Positions 17,099 through 26,139 of a stretch of DNA of 64,000 nt are shown in pieces; position 1 is the first letter of the stretch; each line of letters opens with the position of its first letter. This stretch comes from Arthrobacter sp. ok362 (GTDB lineage Bacteria > Actinomycetota > Actinomycetes > Actinomycetales > Micrococcaceae): positions 1 through 64,000 of the forward strand of contig NZ_FNGC01000019.1 in assembly GCF_900102785.1 (NCBI RefSeq), read 5' to 3'. The translations under genes were made by a program, and so were the position numbers. The notes under the pieces were generated by a model, which did not search any database, was not told where the DNA came from, and was given only the letters and a program-made list of their open reading frames with translations.

Positions 17099-17660
17099 CT
17101 AGCCAGGCGCATCGGCCGCCGCGGCGCCTGAGGCTTTCGTCAGGCGTGCGTAAATGCGCAGGGTGGATGTGAATCCTCGTGCCCTAGACGGGCTTGCACC
17201 ACGTGGACGGTAGGCCAGCGTCAAGCAGGGAGTTTTGTGGGCGAGGATCTCGAGATCCACGGCTTCCGGTCCAGACTGCCATCCTCCAACAGCTCGGCAG
17301 TGAGCGGCCGCCAGGCCCCTTCGCCGTTGGGCCGCTGGAAAACGAAGTCGACGTTCAACCCCCGCCCCGGTCGGCTGGCGACGGCCCCGCGTCCTATCTG
17401 GTGACGGGTTCGCGGTCAGGGTTCGGCCCACGGCAGCGGTGCCGGTAATGACTGGCCTGGGCGCGGTCAGGACGTTTCTCGCTACAGGGGCCGTTGGGCG
17501 GCTGGTGTTGGCCGCGACGTTGTAGCCGACCTTGCGGGCAGTAGTTTTGACGGTGATGGTCTTCCCGAGGTCGGCAGCGGTCAATTTGTACGTTGTGATG
17601 GTCGCACCGGCGATGGCCACCCCGGTCGGGACGTTGGTCAGACTCCTATCAGGACATGGC
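17099..17660 (-). pseudogene. Remnant of a secreted repeat protein (Gly/Thr-rich tandem domain)
   Basis: Minus-strand text GVAIAGATITTYKLTAADLG, KTITVKTTARKVGYN and ITGTAAVGRTLTANP matches the roughly 90-residue repeat (x-VG-x-TLTA ... TY-x-L-x-x-x-D-x-GK-x-ITV) common at the ends of cell-wall proteins in Micrococcaceae. After TLTANPSPD the frame becomes Arg-rich and unlike coding sequence, while another frame continues as VDFVFQRPNGEGAWRPLTAE...KPWISRSS. A frameshift therefore probably destroyed the gene. No N-terminal start or signal peptide is found. It lies just upstream of the beta-helix lipoprotein on the same strand. Confidence 0.6.
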
Positions 17661-17845
17661 GGCCGGCCCGGTCACGCCTCGTAACGTGAGGCGGGCCGGT
17701 CGGCAGGTCGCATTGAAGACAACGGGCCGCACGCGGCCGGTGTCAGAAGGGCCGTGGGCCAGACCGACAGCCCCGGGACATATTCTGCCCGGGGAGCCAG
17801 ATCGGACGCCATGCCGTGCTTCGGGCCAGACCTCCGGACCCTCAC

Positions 17846-17968
17846 AGATCAATTTTGAAGGGCCGGATTGCCCGCGGCTTCCGCAACTTCCAGAACTACG
17901 GAATCAGGACCCTACTCGCCGCCGGAGGCCACCGCCCGTACCGGGAGAAATCACCCAACCACGCTTAG
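17846..17968 (+). pseudogene. ISL3-family transposase, C-terminal remnant
   Basis: The plus-strand frame ending at TAG 17966-17968 reads KGRIARGFRNFQNYGIR, TLLAAGG, HRPYREKSPNHA, the characteristic end of ISL3-type (DDE) transposases in actinobacteria. Only about 40 codons are recognisable and the upstream part is missing or out of frame. It marks another mobile-element scar in the island. Confidence 0.7.
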
Positions 17969-18016
17969 AGACGAACAGGCCCTATTGCCTTGGCAGCTCC
18001 GGACGCCTCAGCGCGC

Positions 18017-18229
18017 CTAGCCGCCCGAGTGCTGGTGGAAGGAAATCGAACTTCTCATCGTCACCGAAGCAACGACGGCGAAGGTGGAAAAGAACAGTAC
18101 GGCCATTAAGCTTCTAAAACGTGCTGGTAGGGGATTCGTCGGTAGCAGGAACAACACGCTCCGCATTATGCCCAGAAGCGCCGCCAGAACAGTGGCCTGC
18201 AACATCCGCCGTGGAGCGGAAATGATCAC
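18017..18229 (-). CDS. Hypothetical small membrane protein (weak)
   Basis: 70 aa from a GTG start, with two hydrophobic segments (ATVLAALLGIMRSVLFLL and LMAVLFFSTFAVVAS). It follows the heparinase-like gene by 49 bp on the same strand. There is a possible GGTGG ribosome site. No family is recognised, and it may be a fragment of a larger membrane protein lost by rearrangement with the ISL3 remnant next to it. Confidence 0.25.
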   Translation of the reverse strand: MIISAPRRMLQATVLAALLGIMRSVLFLLPTNPLPARFRSLMAVLFFSTFAVVASVTMRSSISFHQHSGG

Positions 18230-18278
18230 GAACCACCGAGAGCTCAGCGATTACGATGGCGAATTCGACCGAGAAGGC

Positions 18279-20015
18279 TCACGCTGTCTGAATAGATGAC
18301 GTCGGCGTGACAGTATAGCCCTCGCTGGACAGCGATACATCCTCTGCCCAACCATGTCCCGCCATCGAAAGGCGCAGTAGCTTGCTAGTTCGCTCCACAG
18401 CGGAGCAAACTATCCAATTCAAATCGGTGCTACTTGTTGTTTGGATCAGAGTGCTGAATCGGACGGACGGGCCTCGAAGTTCAAAAGTAATTTCCGGCGT
18501 CTCATACATGTTCCGATAATCATCACTACGCCACCCTGACATCGGTTCTGTTTGGCCATATGCCAAGTTGACTCGAGGGTTGTTCCCGAGCGCCGTGAAC
18601 AGCATTGTGTTGCCCCGATCCGTCCGCACGCTGCAGGTCCCGGCCGCGGGATTTGCTTCGGTCACGGCGCCGGGGGGCAACTGCCAGCGCTGCAGCGTTG
18701 GGGAGTCCTCGGCGCCGCTTATACGGTCATCAACCAGGATATAGCCGCGCTTCAGCGAGTGGAGTAGCGTTCGATGCCAAACGATCCCCTTCAGCCCGCG
18801 AACTTGCACCGTGGCCATGACGTGATCTTCGCTTATCCGATGCGCAATCATGGGCGACTCTGCACTGGGGTAGTATGCCCGTCCGGGAACGTCAACGACA
18901 TTGTGGGAGCTACGTCCCCGGAAGAACAGCCGCTCCGCTCCTGCTTCATATGCATATAAGCCTGAGTCGCACAGTAGCCTCTCGCCGTGTGCATCGAACG
19001 TTATCGAGCCAGCATCTTCGTGACCATGGACCGCGGTGGATCGCCCCGGTCCGAACCGTAAAGTTAGATAACTCGTTGCGGGCGTCTCGTGCCATGTGTC
19101 CCAGCTACTTCGCGCGAACAGATAGCCGGCTTCGTAAAGTGCGACGCGCTCCTCGGGCGCATTGCTCTTATTCTTGACCCATTCCGTCGGAGTTCCGCTT
19201 ACTATCGGGGCCCGATGGAGAAGAGTATCTCCAATCAGCGCATAGTGAGTCGACGGCGACGTAGCGTGGGCCATGAAGGTCGGCATCCGATCCAAGACGG
19301 ATTCAATGGCTACAGGTAGAGCCACTCCAGCGGCCTTCAGCCTCCTTGCCGCTTCCTCGTACCACCGATAGTTTCTGTATTGATAATCGATGGAACCTTC
19401 TCTGGAGACGCCTTGATCATCGATGGCTTGCTTGAACATGGACAAGATTCGCTGAGTCGCTAATTCAAGCCAGTCATTTCGTTCGAGAAACTGGGCAACC
19501 ACAATCAGCCCCATATCTTGGTGCAGGCTGTGGTTCCCTTTCCCTTCATAATTTGCGGCATCCGCGAGGTGTTCCCCATGAACTACAAGACTGTTAACAA
19601 GCCAATCCGCGGGCCCAAATACAGTCAAAGCTTGTATCAAGACGATGGCTCTGACTCCAACGGCCATGTCGAACCAGGCGTAGTCAGACTCTGGGGTATC
19701 GACGGAATTCTTTTCAATCCAGTCTTTCAAAACACGCTCGTATAGCGCGATACCCAATTCGGAATCGATTTCCGAACTGTACTCCCTCAGGTTGTCCAAC
19801 CACAGGAGCGTATGATACTGAAATCTCCAGTTAGCGTCGTCCAGTGGATCGGCGGACCATGAAAAATCAGGACCGACTCTCTGGGCCGCATGAGGGGGCA
19901 ACGTAAGCATGCCATCGAGCAACTGCTCAAGGTGGATACTTCCGGAAACTTTCTTGCTCGCGGCCGTCGCATACGTTTCAAAAAGCTGTCCGCTGAGATC
20001 AGATATGTCTTTCAT
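18279..20015 (-). CDS. Heparinase II/III-like polysaccharide lyase
   Basis: About 578 aa from ATG 20015 (a TTG five codons upstream is an alternative; neither has an ideally spaced Shine-Dalgarno). The N-terminal half is alpha-helical (alpha/alpha toroid; ANWRFQYHTLLWLDNL, NYEGKGNHSLHQDMGL, GSIDYQYRNYRWYEEAARRL). The C-terminal half is beta-rich and carries the heparinase II/III signature HGHEDAGSITFDAHGE around residues 340-355, with LLCDSGLYAYEAG after it. Such enzymes cleave acidic polysaccharides by beta-elimination, or act as processing lyases in exopolysaccharide loci. No signal peptide is visible, which is unusual for a secreted lyase and could mean cytoplasmic action or a non-classical route. 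It follows the GT4 genes. Confidence 0.75.
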   Translation of the reverse strand: MKDISDLSGQLFETYATAASKKVSGSIHLEQLLDGMLTLPPHAAQRVGPDFSWSADPLDDANWRFQYHTLLWLDNLREYSSEIDSELGIALYERVLKDWIEKNSVDTPESDYAWFDMAVGVRAIVLIQALTVFGPADWLVNSLVVHGEHLADAANYEGKGNHSLHQDMGLIVVAQFLERNDWLELATQRILSMFKQAIDDQGVSREGSIDYQYRNYRWYEEAARRLKAAGVALPVAIESVLDRMPTFMAHATSPSTHYALIGDTLLHRAPIVSGTPTEWVKNKSNAPEERVALYEAGYLFARSSWDTWHETPATSYLTLRFGPGRSTAVHGHEDAGSITFDAHGERLLCDSGLYAYEAGAERLFFRGRSSHNVVDVPGRAYYPSAESPMIAHRISEDHVMATVQVRGLKGIVWHRTLLHSLKRGYILVDDRISGAEDSPTLQRWQLPPGAVTEANPAAGTCSVRTDRGNTMLFTALGNNPRVNLAYGQTEPMSGWRSDDYRNMYETPEITFELRGPSVRFSTLIQTTSSTDLNWIVCSAVERTSKLLRLSMAGHGWAEDVSLSSEGYTVTPTSSIQTA

Positions 20016-20103
20016 AGTTTTGAATTGCAAATCCTCTAGTACCGGTTATGGTCGGGCGAACAAATGTCTGCTGCCGGCTACCGGCCATCCAGCAGACGCC
20101 AGA

Positions 20104-21273
20104 TTACTGAATACGCGTTAGCAGGTTTCGCGCAAATTCGCTGCTAACTACGGCTGGGGCAAGCCGTTCCATATGCGTCGCAAGTGACCGTTTGACGGAC
20201 TCATTGCCAATCAGACCCACCGAGGCGACCATAGCCCGGGCGAAGGCGTCGGCCGAATCGTCCTCCACGAACACGGTAGAGCCGGCGTCGAGTCCCTCGC
20301 GAAAAGTCGGAGTATCGGCCGCAACCACCGGAAGGTCAAAGGTACCGTAGAGGAGAGCGGCACCGCTATTGAGCGTGCGCTCATAGTTCACGAGTCCCAC
20401 GTCGGCCGCTCGCAGGAAGTACTGCGCCCTGTCATTCGGGATCTTGTTGCTCTCTATCAAGATGCTTGAATTAACAAGGGCACGATTTATGAATTCCCTG
20501 ACAGCGGAGCTGTCATCCGCACTCCCCGCGACGAGGACCCGAAAGCGAAATTCAGGAGAGGCGGCAGCCATGATGTCCACGGCGTCGAGAAGCCGATCCA
20601 GCCCTTTATAGGACTTCAACGCGCCAAATAGAAGAAACACGACCTCGTCTGGGCCCAGGCCCAGCATCGCTCGGGCTTCTTCCCTGGTTATGACGTCAAC
20701 ATACGCGCCCTTGTAGCTCGGGTGCGGGGCTACAAGAATTTTCTCGCGGTCTAGTTTGACGTAACCGTCCATGGCGTCGACGGTGCTGGCTGACATTACG
20801 TGCACGATATTGGCTGCGTCGGCAATACGCTGCTGGATTTCAAGCTCGACGTCGACGTGAACAGCGTCATGCGGATAGACATTGTGAACTGTCCAGATTA
20901 CGTTCACGCCGTTGTCTCGTAGTTGTTCCAGCCGAGCCGCCATTCCGATTCCAACAGTACGCGCACGTTCCTCCTCGGCGGCTCCCAGCGTCATCCAAGA
21001 GTTCCAGTGAAGATGTAGCGAAGTGGTGGAAGCCATCCTTCGGAAATCCAAGAGACCACGAAATTTCTCAGGTTTCAGAATCGGTGCTACGGCTATGCCG
21101 TGTCCGCCGAAATGCCGATAGAGCAGCGCCTGATAGGGATTCATACGAGCTACAGGAGTGTAGCCCAACAAATGCGGTTTTTCCTCACCGTTTGCGAGGG
21201 AAGAATAGGCGGCGAGCAGTTCGGACGCCGGGGACTGCGGACTCGCAGTGAAACTTCGGTATTCAATCTTCAC
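20104..21273 (-). CDS. GT4-like glycosyltransferase
   Basis: 389 aa. The start is a GTG overlapping the stop of the previous gene by 4 nt (GTGA), so the two are translationally coupled. The N-terminal domain contains LHLHWNSWM and IWTVHNVYPHDA, and the C-terminal GT-B domain FLLFGALKSYKGLDRLLDAV and NSGAALLYGTFDLPVVAADTP, as in GT4 and mannosyltransferase-like enzymes of exopolysaccharide clusters. Donor and acceptor are unknown. Codon use is more AT-rich than in the core genes on the right, a possible sign of acquisition. Confidence 0.8.
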   Translation of the reverse strand: MKIEYRSFTASPQSPASELLAAYSSLANGEEKPHLLGYTPVARMNPYQALLYRHFGGHGIAVAPILKPEKFRGLLDFRRMASTTSLHLHWNSWMTLGAAEEERARTVGIGMAARLEQLRDNGVNVIWTVHNVYPHDAVHVDVELEIQQRIADAANIVHVMSASTVDAMDGYVKLDREKILVAPHPSYKGAYVDVITREEARAMLGLGPDEVVFLLFGALKSYKGLDRLLDAVDIMAAASPEFRFRVLVAGSADDSSAVREFINRALVNSSILIESNKIPNDRAQYFLRAADVGLVNYERTLNSGAALLYGTFDLPVVAADTPTFREGLDAGSTVFVEDDSADAFARAMVASVGLIGNESVKRSLATHMERLAPAVVSSEFARNLLTRIQ

Positions 21274-23003
21274 TTGATTGGAGCCCCTTCGAACAATCCT
21301 GCAAATTCGTCGACGTAGCGTTCACCGTTACTGTCCCAGGTCCTAGAAGTCCTCACCCATTCGAGGCCCGCAGACGCCATGCGCCTGCACTCGTCAGGGT
21401 CTTCAAACAGATCAAGAAGCAATCCTGCCAACGCGCTTGCCTGGCCCGCGGCGAACGTAGTTCCTCGCAATGGTGGATCGACGATTTCGACCAGAGCGGG
21501 CAAATCACTAGTGACAATGGGTTTGCATAGAGCCATGGCCTCAAAGGGCTTTAAGGGAGTCACATAGGTGGCTGCGCGCTCGGGGATTCGTGGCACTACG
21601 AAGATGTCGATTAGCGAGTAGTAGTCGGGTATGGCTTTGTGGTCCACAGATCCAGTGAATATGACGCGGTCCGAGACACCCAAGTCAGCCGCCAGTTGCA
21701 CAAGCGAGTCCTTCCGAGGGCCCCCTCCAACTAAAACGCACCGAGCCTCAGAACCGGCGTCTTTGAGGAGTCGACATGCTTGGATAAGGGTCTCTTGAGA
21801 CTCCCGATAGTGGTCCATATTGGAGACATATCCGAAAGTGGGATGGCTATCAATCCCGTGATGATTGGCCAGCTCATTCGAACGTTCCCGAGGAGTAAAA
21901 GCTTCAGTATCGACTGCATTAGGGATAATACCAATCTTGTCAGCTGGTATGCCGCGGCTAATCAGTTCGTCCTTCATTGCTTCGCCAATGGTTAGCACGC
22001 GATCAGCACGGTGCATACACATCTCTTCGACCCACATACGGCGGGAAAATGTTTCCCCTTGAGACTCCCACTCCAAGTCGCCCGTCCAATTTCCTTCGAA
22101 GAATGAACGAACCTCGTAGACCAAGGGCAGCCCGGTCTTCTCTTGGAGAGCCAGACCGACGAGCGCCGTGTCGTAGCCTCTACGGCCAGAGCTAGCGTGT
22201 ATGACCGACGGGCGGTACTTAAGGACTTCCTCATAGGCGAGTTGAGCAAACATTTGCAGGAATTCGTCAACTGGCATGCCCGCGTAGTCAATGTCGCCAA
22301 CGTCAAGCCGGACGTGCCGAATGCCGTCGACGTCCTGAGTCGTTCCGAACGGGCCGCTGTTGAGTATTCGCGGGAAACCGGGTTCCGTGACAACGATGGG
22401 CTCGAGCCCTGCCTTGGCCTCGGCTAAGAAATTACTATGGCTGCGGGACGTGAATCCATTCGAAAGATATGGCCGACTTTCTTTGACGAGATGTAAAATC
22501 CGCCCCGCGACGGGATCCTCGATCGGAATACGGCGACCAGGGATGGATGGCGTCCATCCGGAGATCTCTCGCAATCTTCCCTCAAGCCTTCGAACTCCTC
22601 TCGGGTCGACGTTTCGATCCAACCGTGCCGATTCATAAGTGAGCAAAAGTGCGTCGCTGATTTCACCCCTCTTGCCTTGGAGATCCCTCAGTGCACGTAC
22701 GAAGGAGGCGTTTTCCTTTAGCCTTTTCCTTAGCGCCGTCGCCCAAACGAAAGCCCTATCGTAGTTTTTCTCCGCCATGTAGTGCGTCAACGCGTTCAGC
22801 CCACCGAACCGTGAAGTCAACTGCACTATCTTCGTGTCTTGCGAGGAACCCGCGGCTTTCGAATCCGGAAGTGCCGAGATTGCTGCAACATTGGACTTAT
22901 GGAGCCTCAAAAGCCTTGAAATGTCAGCGTGAGCCTTGTCGAGCTCCTCCATCGCGACTTCCAACATCTCCGAGTCTGAAATGATCCGAGAGTGAGTGTT
23001 CAT
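21270..23003 (-). CDS. GT4-family glycosyltransferase with N-terminal helical extension
   Basis: 577 aa, first gene of the lower-GC glycosyltransferase/lyase group. Residues 1-160 are helical and charged (EVAMEELDKAHADISRLLRL...). The GT-B catalytic part follows: RILHLVKESRPYLSNGFTSR, HASSGRRGYDTALVGLALQ, HRADRVLTIGEAMKDELISR, IPNAVDTEAFTP, and the donor-site YVTPLKPFEAMALCKPIVTS with its conserved Glu. It is a cytoplasmic retaining glycosyltransferase, likely for capsule or exopolysaccharide assembly. Its promoter must lie in 23004-23330, between it and the tRNA genes. Confidence 0.85.
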   Translation of the reverse strand: MNTHSRIISDSEMLEVAMEELDKAHADISRLLRLHKSNVAAISALPDSKAAGSSQDTKIVQLTSRFGGLNALTHYMAEKNYDRAFVWATALRKRLKENASFVRALRDLQGKRGEISDALLLTYESARLDRNVDPRGVRRLEGRLREISGWTPSIPGRRIPIEDPVAGRILHLVKESRPYLSNGFTSRSHSNFLAEAKAGLEPIVVTEPGFPRILNSGPFGTTQDVDGIRHVRLDVGDIDYAGMPVDEFLQMFAQLAYEEVLKYRPSVIHASSGRRGYDTALVGLALQEKTGLPLVYEVRSFFEGNWTGDLEWESQGETFSRRMWVEEMCMHRADRVLTIGEAMKDELISRGIPADKIGIIPNAVDTEAFTPRERSNELANHHGIDSHPTFGYVSNMDHYRESQETLIQACRLLKDAGSEARCVLVGGGPRKDSLVQLAADLGVSDRVIFTGSVDHKAIPDYYSLIDIFVVPRIPERAATYVTPLKPFEAMALCKPIVTSDLPALVEIVDPPLRGTTFAAGQASALAGLLLDLFEDPDECRRMASAGLEWVRTSRTWDSNGERYVDEFAGLFEGAPIK

Positions 23004-23332
23004 TTGATGGTTCCATCAGCCTTCCGACTATTGTGTGCGGGGTACGCGGGATTCCTGCCGACGAGGCGAACGTACGAGTGGCTACACAGGCGTCAAGACG
23101 CGATTCTTATGCATCCATTCCGGGCAAAAACCAGCCTTCATCCTGGAACGGTCACTGACCCCTGCCCAATCTTGCCCGACAAGGTGCCGAGACACACAAT
23201 CGCATGCAGGACTGCTACAGGTTGGTCTGCGGTCACGATGCGCTCCACTCGATCAAGAAGTAGTCTATTGCCGCCGGCTACTCAACGCCCCACTTCGAAC
23301 TGCGAGTGTCACCTTCTCGTATTCCGCCCAAC
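23004..23332. other. Gap between the polysaccharide island and tRNA-Glu
   Basis: No gene is supported. The region should contain the promoter for the glycosyltransferase/lyase genes (minus strand). I found no tRNA-derived direct repeat here. Confidence 0.5.
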
Positions 23333-23361
23333 GAAAAACGACCCCGGGCTAGTGCCCGGGG
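23333..23361 (-). terminator. Intrinsic terminator after tRNA-Gln/tRNA-Glu
   Basis: CCCCGGGC-TAGT-GCCCGGGG forms a perfect 8-bp stem and on the minus strand is followed by TCGTTTTTCG. It ends the tRNA transcript and separates it from the island. Confidence 0.85.
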
Positions 23362-23373
23362 CCGTTCTATCTG

Positions 23374-23446
23374 TGACCCCAGCGGGATTCGAACCCGCGT
23401 TACCGCCGTGAGAGGGCAGCGTACTAGGCCGCTATACGATGGGGCC
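23374..23446 (-). tRNA. tRNA-Glu (CTC)
   Basis: A 73-nt cloverleaf: acceptor GGCCCCA/TGGGGTC with discriminator A, anticodon arm CTGCC-CTCTCAC-GGCGG with anticodon CTC, and T arm GCGGG-TTCGAAT-CCCGC. CCA is not encoded. Its 3' end faces the accessory island. Confidence 0.95.
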
Positions 23447-23575
23447 GCGTACTCTCCAGAACAGCACTTCTGCCGTTCACGCTAAGCGATTATTTCATAC
23501 ACTCAGCAAGTGTTTCAAATCGGCTAACCGACCCGAAACCCCTGATCAGCCGCGGAACGCCGCGGACTTTCAGAG

Positions 23576-23647
23576 CTGGGATACCAGGACTCGAACCTAG
23601 AATGACGGTACCAGAAACCGTAGTGTTGCCAATTACACCATATCCCA
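23576..23647 (-). tRNA. tRNA-Gln (CTG)
   Basis: A 72-nt cloverleaf: acceptor TGGGATA/TATCCCA with discriminator G, anticodon arm ACGGT-TTCTGGT-ACCGT with anticodon CTG, and T loop TTCGAGT. CCA is not encoded. It lies 130 bp upstream of tRNA-Glu on the same strand and downstream of gltX, probably in one transcript with tRNA-Glu. Confidence 0.95.
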
Positions 23648-23994
23648 ATGGCACTTTCGGTCCGGATGTTTAGGCCTAAACCTTCGCTCCCGGCGCCTCA
23701 GCACGAGTAATTACTTTACCCGAGAGTTTTCACTTCCACAAATCGGGCCGGCAGTGCCGGGATCGAGCTGCACGGGCGGCCCCAGTGCCACCTCGGCGGC
23801 CGCAAACCCCGGGCCAGCCCTTGCCAATCCAGCGGAAACACGTTTACGCTCGATAAGTTACCAACGAGTAACCACCCCTCCCCCACTCCGCTGCGGGCAG
23901 CTTTGCGATCATTTTCCGATGTTAGCTGCATCACATCACCTTGGGTGGCCGGCGGCGGAGCCGCTGCCGGCGAGAACGTCGAGAGGAATCACCT

Positions 23995-25380
23995 GTGCCA
24001 CAGAGTCGTGCCGCCGCCAGCAAGACCCGGACCCGAGCGCAGCAATTCGCCATCGCTACCCTGGCGCTGCTGCTCATTGCCCTGCTGGGGTTCTATACCC
24101 TCGTGACAGGCCGCATCACTGACGGTTCAGCGAAGCTCAAGGACGGGGCCGCCCAGGCTTCCGCCGGAGCCGGCCAACTGGAGGACGGCGCCGGGAAACT
24201 CGCCAACGGCGCTGGCCTGGCCGATACCGGCGCCGGCAAACTTTCCGTCGGGGCGGAAAAGATCTACTCGGGCATCAACAGCCAGCTGGCACCCGGAGCG
24301 GACAAGCTCCAGGCAGGCGCCGGGGAATTGGCCCAAGGCGCCGTCAAGATCGAAACCGATGTCAACAGCAAGCTTGCCCCAGGCGTCTACAAAGTCGACG
24401 ACGGTGCGCAGAAGCTCGCGGCGGGGGCCGTGCAGCTGTCCGCCGCGCTGACTCCGACGCCGGCGGGCAACGCCGAGAACAACCTCGCAGACGGCGCCAC
24501 CCAGCTGGACGGTGGCGCCGCCCAACTGGCCGCGGGAACCGTAGCACTGGCAGGCGGCACCGACCAGCTCAAGGGCTATCGCGGCGCCAACGCCAATCCG
24601 GAAGCCGGGACCGGGACGGCGGCCCTGGCTCAAGCCATGGAACTACTGCAGGCCGCGGCGAATGATCCGGTCCAGGGCCTCGTTCCGCTTTCAGTGGTGA
24701 AGGACAAGATCGCGAAGATCACCGCGGGCGCGCACAAGCTGGACGCCGGCGCCAGCCAGCTGCGGGCCGGTGCCCAGCGGCTGCAGGACGGCGCGGGCCA
24801 GATGCACGCGGGAACGGGCAAGCTCACGGCCGGATTCGCCACGCTGGCCGGAAAACTCAACAGCCAGGACCCCGCCAGCCCGGGCGTAGTGCTCGGCACC
24901 AGGCTCCTGGCCGACGGCACCTCCAAAATCCGTGTCGGGATGGACGGCGTCCCCGGCGATCCCGAGCACCCGGGCCTGCTCAAGGCCGCCGCCCGGATGA
25001 CTGCGGGCAGCTCGCGGCTGGCAGACGGAACCATGGCGCTGAACGCCGGCATCAAGGGCAGTCCCGGCGATCCGGCCAACCCCGGCCTGCTGGGCGGCTC
25101 CAGGGCCCTGGCTTCCGGGGCCTCAGAACTTTCGGCCGGCAACACCAAGCTGGCGTCCGGCTCCTCACAGCTGGCCACGGGCGCGGACAAGCTCGCGGAC
25201 GGCAACGCCAGGATCGCCGACGGCACCGGCACGCTGTATTCCGGAGCAGCCGCGGTGTCGCCCACCAGCATGCTCCGGCAGTCCGACGCCGCCACGGCCC
25301 TCGGACTCGTCGCAGTGCTGGCCCTTGGCTCCGTTGGCGCCTTCCTGGTGTTGCGGAAGAAGCAGGTCGACCCCCGGTAG
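23995..25380 (+). CDS. Membrane-anchored heptad-repeat protein (YhgE/Pip-type LxxG repeats)
   Basis: 461 aa from a GTG preceded by AGAGGA; an upstream ATG at 23941 gives an Arg-rich, unlikely leader. One transmembrane segment near residues 20-40 (ATLALLLIALLGFYTLV) is followed by about 370 residues built of repeating units such as LxDGAxxLAxGAxxL, the X-X-X-Leu-X-X-Gly heptad pattern of YhgE/Pip-like proteins. A final helix (ATALGLVAVLALGSVGAFLVL) has a basic tail. The repeats should form long extracellular helices or a coiled coil between two membrane anchors. Related domains occur in RND/MmpL-like and type VII secretion associated proteins. It stands alone, convergent with the HAD gene. Confidence 0.75.
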   Translation: MPQSRAAASKTRTRAQQFAIATLALLLIALLGFYTLVTGRITDGSAKLKDGAAQASAGAGQLEDGAGKLANGAGLADTGAGKLSVGAEKIYSGINSQLAPGADKLQAGAGELAQGAVKIETDVNSKLAPGVYKVDDGAQKLAAGAVQLSAALTPTPAGNAENNLADGATQLDGGAAQLAAGTVALAGGTDQLKGYRGANANPEAGTGTAALAQAMELLQAAANDPVQGLVPLSVVKDKIAKITAGAHKLDAGASQLRAGAQRLQDGAGQMHAGTGKLTAGFATLAGKLNSQDPASPGVVLGTRLLADGTSKIRVGMDGVPGDPEHPGLLKAAARMTAGSSRLADGTMALNAGIKGSPGDPANPGLLGGSRALASGASELSAGNTKLASGSSQLATGADKLADGNARIADGTGTLYSGAAAVSPTSMLRQSDAATALGLVAVLALGSVGAFLVLRKKQVDPR

Positions 25381-25407
25381 TTTCTGGCGCCGGTTCCTGC
25401 GAACCCG

Positions 25408-26139
25408 CTACGCCAGCAGGTCCAGCAGGGAGCCGACCTCGCGCCCCACGAAGCCCGGGGCCGGCTCCCCGCCGCGGTTCAGCCAGACACCGAGGAGGCC
25501 GGCCGCCGTCGAGCCTTCCGCGTCGAGGAGCCGGTTGTCCCCGACGTACAGCGTTTGGCCGGGGCCGGTACCGATCCGCCGGACACCCTCGAGGTAGATG
25601 GCCGGGTCCGGTTTTGCGACGCCGACGGTATCGGTGCCCACCAGAACGGTTATCCGTGCCAGCCCGGCCGCGTCCAGCTTCACGCGCTGGTAGTCGTGGA
25701 CGTTGTTGCTCACGGCCCCGTAGGGAATGCCGGCGGCGTCCAGGGCGTCCAGCAGCGGACCGACGTCGTCGAACGCGCGGATGTAGCCGTGTTGGCGGCT
25801 CGCGTAGGAACTCACCCAGTGGTGGGCCTGTTCGCCGTCGGCAAGTTCGACGCCGAAGTACCCCAGCGCCGCCCGGCCGCGGAGCAGCCGCTGCTCATTG
25901 AAGGTCAGCTCGCCGGCCAGGTAGCGGTCGTAGAAGTGGGTGGTCTCGCGGGTGAAGATCCGCCCGAACCTCTCCCACCCGGCCTCGTCCAGGCCGGGCA
26001 GGAGGTGCTCGCTGACGTCGCGGAGGGCCGCCGTCATGGCGAATTCGAGGTCCACCAGGGTGTCATCGATGTCGAACAAGACCCCATGAACAGCGCCCGC
26101 GGCCAGGCCCGCCGCCAGCATGTCAGCCGCGGAAGGCAC
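25408..26139 (-). CDS. HAD-superfamily hydrolase
   Basis: 243 aa if started at the GTG that overlaps the end of gltX by 17 bp; an ATG at 26121 immediately after the gltX stop is equally plausible. HAD motifs are in order: motif I DIDDTLVD near residue 23, motif II AVSNN near 143, motif III KPDP near 176, motif IV GDNRLLDAEG near 200. The helical cap lies between motifs I and II, as in subfamily I phosphatases. Substrate is unknown. The tight overlap with gltX means co-transcription. Confidence 0.85.
   Translation of the reverse strand: MPSAADMLAAGLAAGAVHGVLFDIDDTLVDLEFAMTAALRDVSEHLLPGLDEAGWERFGRIFTRETTHFYDRYLAGELTFNEQRLLRGRAALGYFGVELADGEQAHHWVSSYASRQHGYIRAFDDVGPLLDALDAAGIPYGAVSNNVHDYQRVKLDAAGLARITVLVGTDTVGVAKPDPAIYLEGVRRIGTGPGQTLYVGDNRLLDAEGSTAAGLLGVWLNRGGEPAPGFVGREVGSLLDLLA

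Noticed and set aside
17271..17448. Plus-strand small frame across the repeat-protein remnant
   Set aside because: Minus-strand text there is clearly repeat-protein-like, so the plus-strand frame is a shadow.
23333..23446. Attachment-site duplication of the tRNA-Glu 3' end
   Set aside because: I looked for TTCGAATCCCGC-like copies near the other side of the island by eye and found none. The island boundary is therefore only inferred.
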